Source: Tannerellaceae bacterium
GTDB lineage: Bacteria > Bacteroidota > Bacteroidia > Bacteroidales > Tannerellaceae
DNA: 7,338 bases
NCBI GenBank assembly: GCA_031284275.1
Contig: JAITAD010000063.1
Location: 1 to 7,338, forward strand
Direction of reading: 5' to 3'
Shown here one piece after another: positions 6,177 to 7,338 of the stretch; within the stretch, counting starts at the first letter, position 1, and the number at the start of each line of letters is the position of its first letter. The translations under genes and the position numbers were made by a program. The notes below the pieces were generated by a model. The model ran no database searches. It saw only the letters and a program-made list of their open reading frames with translations, and was not told where the DNA came from.

Positions 6177-6914
6177 TCAGAGGTAATAGGGGGCGGTCAG
6201 TTGGCGGTAGGCAGGGGATAAGCTGCCGGCAGGGGATTCCAAGACAAGCGTTGCGGCGGCGGGTTCGGCGGCGTCGCTTTCGTTTCCGTTGCGGCAGAGT
6301 TCAAAGAGGATACGTTTGGGCGGTAAGCCTGCTCGCGGCAGTACTTGCGTGAGGCGGGTGAGACGGAGGCCATGAGTCGGCAGCCATAGCCGTATGGCGT
6401 CGAAACGTTCCGGCGGCAGGATAAGCGCCAGCTTCCCTCTGTCGGCGAGCATCGCTGCCGCATCGGCAAGCAGGGAGGTGAGGGGCAGCCGATCGTCGTG
6501 TCGGGCGAGGTTGCGTTGCGCCTGCGGCGATTTCAACGAGGCGTTGAAATAGGGCGGGTTGGAAACGATGAGGTCGTAAGGGTAGGCATGTGCCGCCTCC
6601 GCATGTGCGCGGCGATGCTCGGCCAGCGAGGCGAGGTGGACGGTGATGCGGTGTGCAAAAGGCGAGACTGCCACGTTGCTCTCGGCTTGCAGGAAAGCGT
6701 CGGGCGAGATGTCGATGGCGTCGATGTCGGCCGTAGCGGATCGTTGGGCGAGCATGAGGGCTATCAGCCCTGTCCCTGTCCCCACATCAAGGATATGCGC
6801 TGCCGTCTCGGCATTCGCCCAAGCGCCCAACAGCACGCCATCCGTCCCCACTTTCATGGCGCAACGGTCGTGCCAAACGGTAAACTCCCTGAACCGAAAG
6901 AAAGGATTTGCCAT
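6177..6914 (-). CDS. trmN6: tRNA1(Val) (adenine(37)-N6)-methyltransferase (TrmN6/YfiC)
   Basis: SAM-dependent enzyme that methylates N6 of A37 next to the anticodon of tRNA-Val; it acts in the cytoplasm. The 245-residue protein has the family N-terminus NPFFRFREFTV...CAMKVGTDGVLLGAW, the SAM-binding motif DVGTGTG (43-49), the acidic residue after strand 2 (AIDIS, 66-70) and the catalytic N6-adenine motif NPPYF (119-123). Downstream motifs LILPPERF and the basic PKRILFEL also fit. It starts at ATG 6914 and reads leftward; TAACTTCG at 6950-6943 on this strand may be its -7 promoter element. Related N6-adenine or N5-glutamine methyltransferases share NPPY, but the N-terminal motif makes TrmN6 much the best call. 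Confidence 0.93.
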   Translation of the reverse strand: MANPFFRFREFTVWHDRCAMKVGTDGVLLGAWANAETAAHILDVGTGTGLIALMLAQRSATADIDAIDISPDAFLQAESNVAVSPFAHRITVHLASLAEHRRAHAEAAHAYPYDLIVSNPPYFNASLKSPQAQRNLARHDDRLPLTSLLADAAAMLADRGKLALILPPERFDAIRLWLPTHGLRLTRLTQVLPRAGLPPKRILFELCRNGNESDAAEPAAATLVLESPAGSLSPAYRQLTAPYYL

Positions 6915-6942
6915 CCCTGTTCAACTGTCATGAAACTCACCA

Positions 6943-6950
6943 CGAAGTTA
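6943..6950 (-). promoter_or_regulatory. Possible -7 element for trmN6
   Basis: TAACTTCG read on the minus strand (6950 to 6943) matches TAnnTTTG except for C at the second-last position. It would start transcription near 6936, giving a leader of about 22 nt to the trmN6 ATG. No good TTTG -33 partner is present at 19-21 nt (ATGG or TGGG occur instead). Confidence 0.3.
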
Positions 6951-6966
6951 CGCCATCCCATGCACT

Positions 6967-6998
6967 TTTCCCATATCCGATATTTGTTTGTAACTTCG
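6967..6998 (+). promoter_or_regulatory. Possible promoter for the rightward low-GC genes
   Basis: TTTC at 6967-6970, 20 nt, then TAACTTCG at 6991-6998. Both elements are one base from the Bacteroidota consensus and the spacing is right. Transcription would begin near 7005, just ahead of the small frameshifted gene. Confidence 0.4.
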
Positions 6999-7035
6999 CA
7001 GAGTTGTCGGGATAAGGATGTCGGACAGGATGAGT

Positions 7036-7157
7036 ATGGATAAGTATCTGTCGGAAAAATCAACTAAGGAACTGATTAAGAAGTTTGGCTGGCAATTTTG
7101 ACTTGGTGTATTTTTGCATTGTTATGGTTTTCCTTTGAGAAGCGTGAGGAGGAATGA
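7036..7157 (+). pseudogene. Small single-span membrane protein, apparently frameshifted
   Basis: ATG 7036, preceded by AGGA (7027-7030) at good spacing, encodes MDKYLSEKSTKELIKK and then hits TGA at 7099-7101. In the frame one base back, a strongly protein-like stretch is open from 7080: VWLAILTWCIFALLWFSF then EKREEE and TGA at 7155-7157. Joining the halves gives a protein of about 40 residues with a polar N-terminus, one membrane helix and an acidic tail. Restoring one A in AAGAAGTTTGG (7078-7088) repairs the frame. I see no good slippery heptamer in the overlap, so a deletion or a sequence error is more likely than programmed shifting. In-frame ATGs at 7018 and 7030 are alternative starts. 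Its stop overlaps an in-frame ATG (7154) of the next gene as ATGA, which supports the second half as truly coding. Family not recognised. Confidence 0.5.
7147..7152 (+). promoter_or_regulatory. Strong Shine-Dalgarno that decides the next start
   Basis: AGGAGG lies 7 nt before ATG 7160 but only 1 nt before the in-frame ATG 7154, so 7160 is favoured. A perfect site is notable because other genes in this window lack one. Confidence 0.75.
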
Positions 7158-7159
7158 AA

Positions 7160-7338
7160 ATGAAGAAGGCGTTGTTGGTTATGTTCTTCATGGTATTGCC
7201 TGTTGCTGTTCCATCGCAGCATGTTCCGGATCATACAAATCCGGGAAGTTTGTTGCAGCGTGTGGAGCGTGTAGAACGTTGGGCGATGTCGTCTCGAGTT
7301 ATGTTGACGGAATGTATCGATGAGTTGTCCATTACGGA
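7160..7338 (+). CDS. Secreted or periplasmic protein of unknown family, 3'-truncated
   Basis: Open frame from ATG 7160 to the right edge (59 residues visible, no stop). The N-terminus MKKALLVMFFMVLPVAVPSQ is a convincing signal peptide. Cleavage before Gln20 would fit the Q-rule described for Bacteroidota signal peptidase I substrates, where the mature protein begins with glutamine that becomes pyroglutamate; no lipobox is present. The mature part begins HVPDHTNPGSLLQRVERVERW and continues with a helical-looking stretch. Some proteins encoded in Bacteroidota conjugative elements have a similar short signal peptide, a D-x-T/N-rich start and helical body, but I cannot assign a family. Local GC (about 43% over 7021-7320) is below that of the core genes. 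It is probably coupled to the small frameshifted gene upstream. Confidence 0.7.
   Translation, partial: MKKALLVMFFMVLPVAVPSQHVPDHTNPGSLLQRVERVERWAMSSRVMLTECIDELSIT

Larger units (their letters stand above)
6943..6998. repeat. 9-bp inverted repeat in the divergent intergenic region
   Basis: CGAAGTTAC at 6943-6951 and its exact reverse complement GTAACTTCG at 6990-6998 are separated by 38 nt, between trmN6 and the rightward genes. Each arm contains TAACTTCG, a one-base variant of the -7 consensus TAnnTTTG, reading outward toward the gene it faces. The pair could be back-to-back promoters or a shared operator. Confidence 0.7.

Noticed and set aside
6498..7043. 181-residue plus-strand frame over trmN6
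   Set aside because: Antisense to trmN6, which has clear SAM-binding and NPPYF motifs; low-complexity translation.
7078..7098. Programmed -1 frameshift in the small membrane-protein gene
   Set aside because: Shifting back one base at AAG, TTT or CAA codons gives poor re-pairing and no X-XXY-YYZ heptamer is in frame, so a deletion or a sequence error is favoured.
7114..7323. 69-residue frame from TTG 7114
   Set aside because: It is out of frame with the gene that has AGGAGG plus signal peptide, begins with a rare start inside the small membrane-protein gene, and looks like a shadow.

Overview
The window looks like chromosomal DNA of a Bacteroidales bacterium (phylum Bacteroidota). The reasons are the Bacteroidota-type LpxH, MutS2, short Psd and PssA proteins, a DUF4834-type small protein that ends in DGEYVDYEEVK, a coiled-coil lipoprotein of a family I know only from Bacteroidota, and promoter-like elements of the TTTG / TAnnTTTG type used by this phylum. 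The core genes are GC-rich for the order. An oral Tannerella-like or other Porphyromonadaceae/Tannerellaceae-like host is possible, but this is a guess from general resemblance.

Layout. (1) 1-3116: the 3' part of lpxH (lipid A synthesis) and, 3 nt later, complete mutS2. (2) 3117-3665: an AT-rich interval bounded by two nearly identical 46-bp direct repeats (3122-3167 and 3573-3618, one mismatch). Each repeat carries a promoter-like element and a small potential hairpin. Between them lies a 69-residue protein with two predicted membrane segments (3302-3511) and a tiny overlapping ORF. (3) 3666-6152: a same-strand run of coiled-coil lipoprotein, psd, pssA and DUF4834 protein; psd/pssA and pssA/DUF4834 overlap as ATGA. 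(4) 6177-6914: trmN6 on the opposite strand, ending 24 nt from the DUF4834 gene. (5) 6915-7338: a divergent intergenic region with a 9-bp inverted pair of promoter-like motifs, then a low-GC stretch. It holds a small membrane-protein gene that appears broken by a 1-nt frameshift, overlapped by the start of a gene for a secreted protein that runs off the window.

How the genes fit together. Three gene products act on the envelope: LpxH makes lipid X for lipid A, PssA makes phosphatidylserine from CDP-diacylglycerol and serine, and Psd decarboxylates it to phosphatidylethanolamine. The lipoprotein probably leads the phospholipid transcript from the promoter in the second repeat. MutS2 (DNA or ribosome quality control) and TrmN6 (tRNA modification) are housekeeping neighbours.

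The most noteworthy parts are the repeat-bounded 451-bp cassette, which looks like a small gene inserted or duplicated together with a promoter, and the low-GC right end with its frameshifted small gene and new secreted-protein gene. I found no CRISPR array, transposase, tRNA or rRNA.
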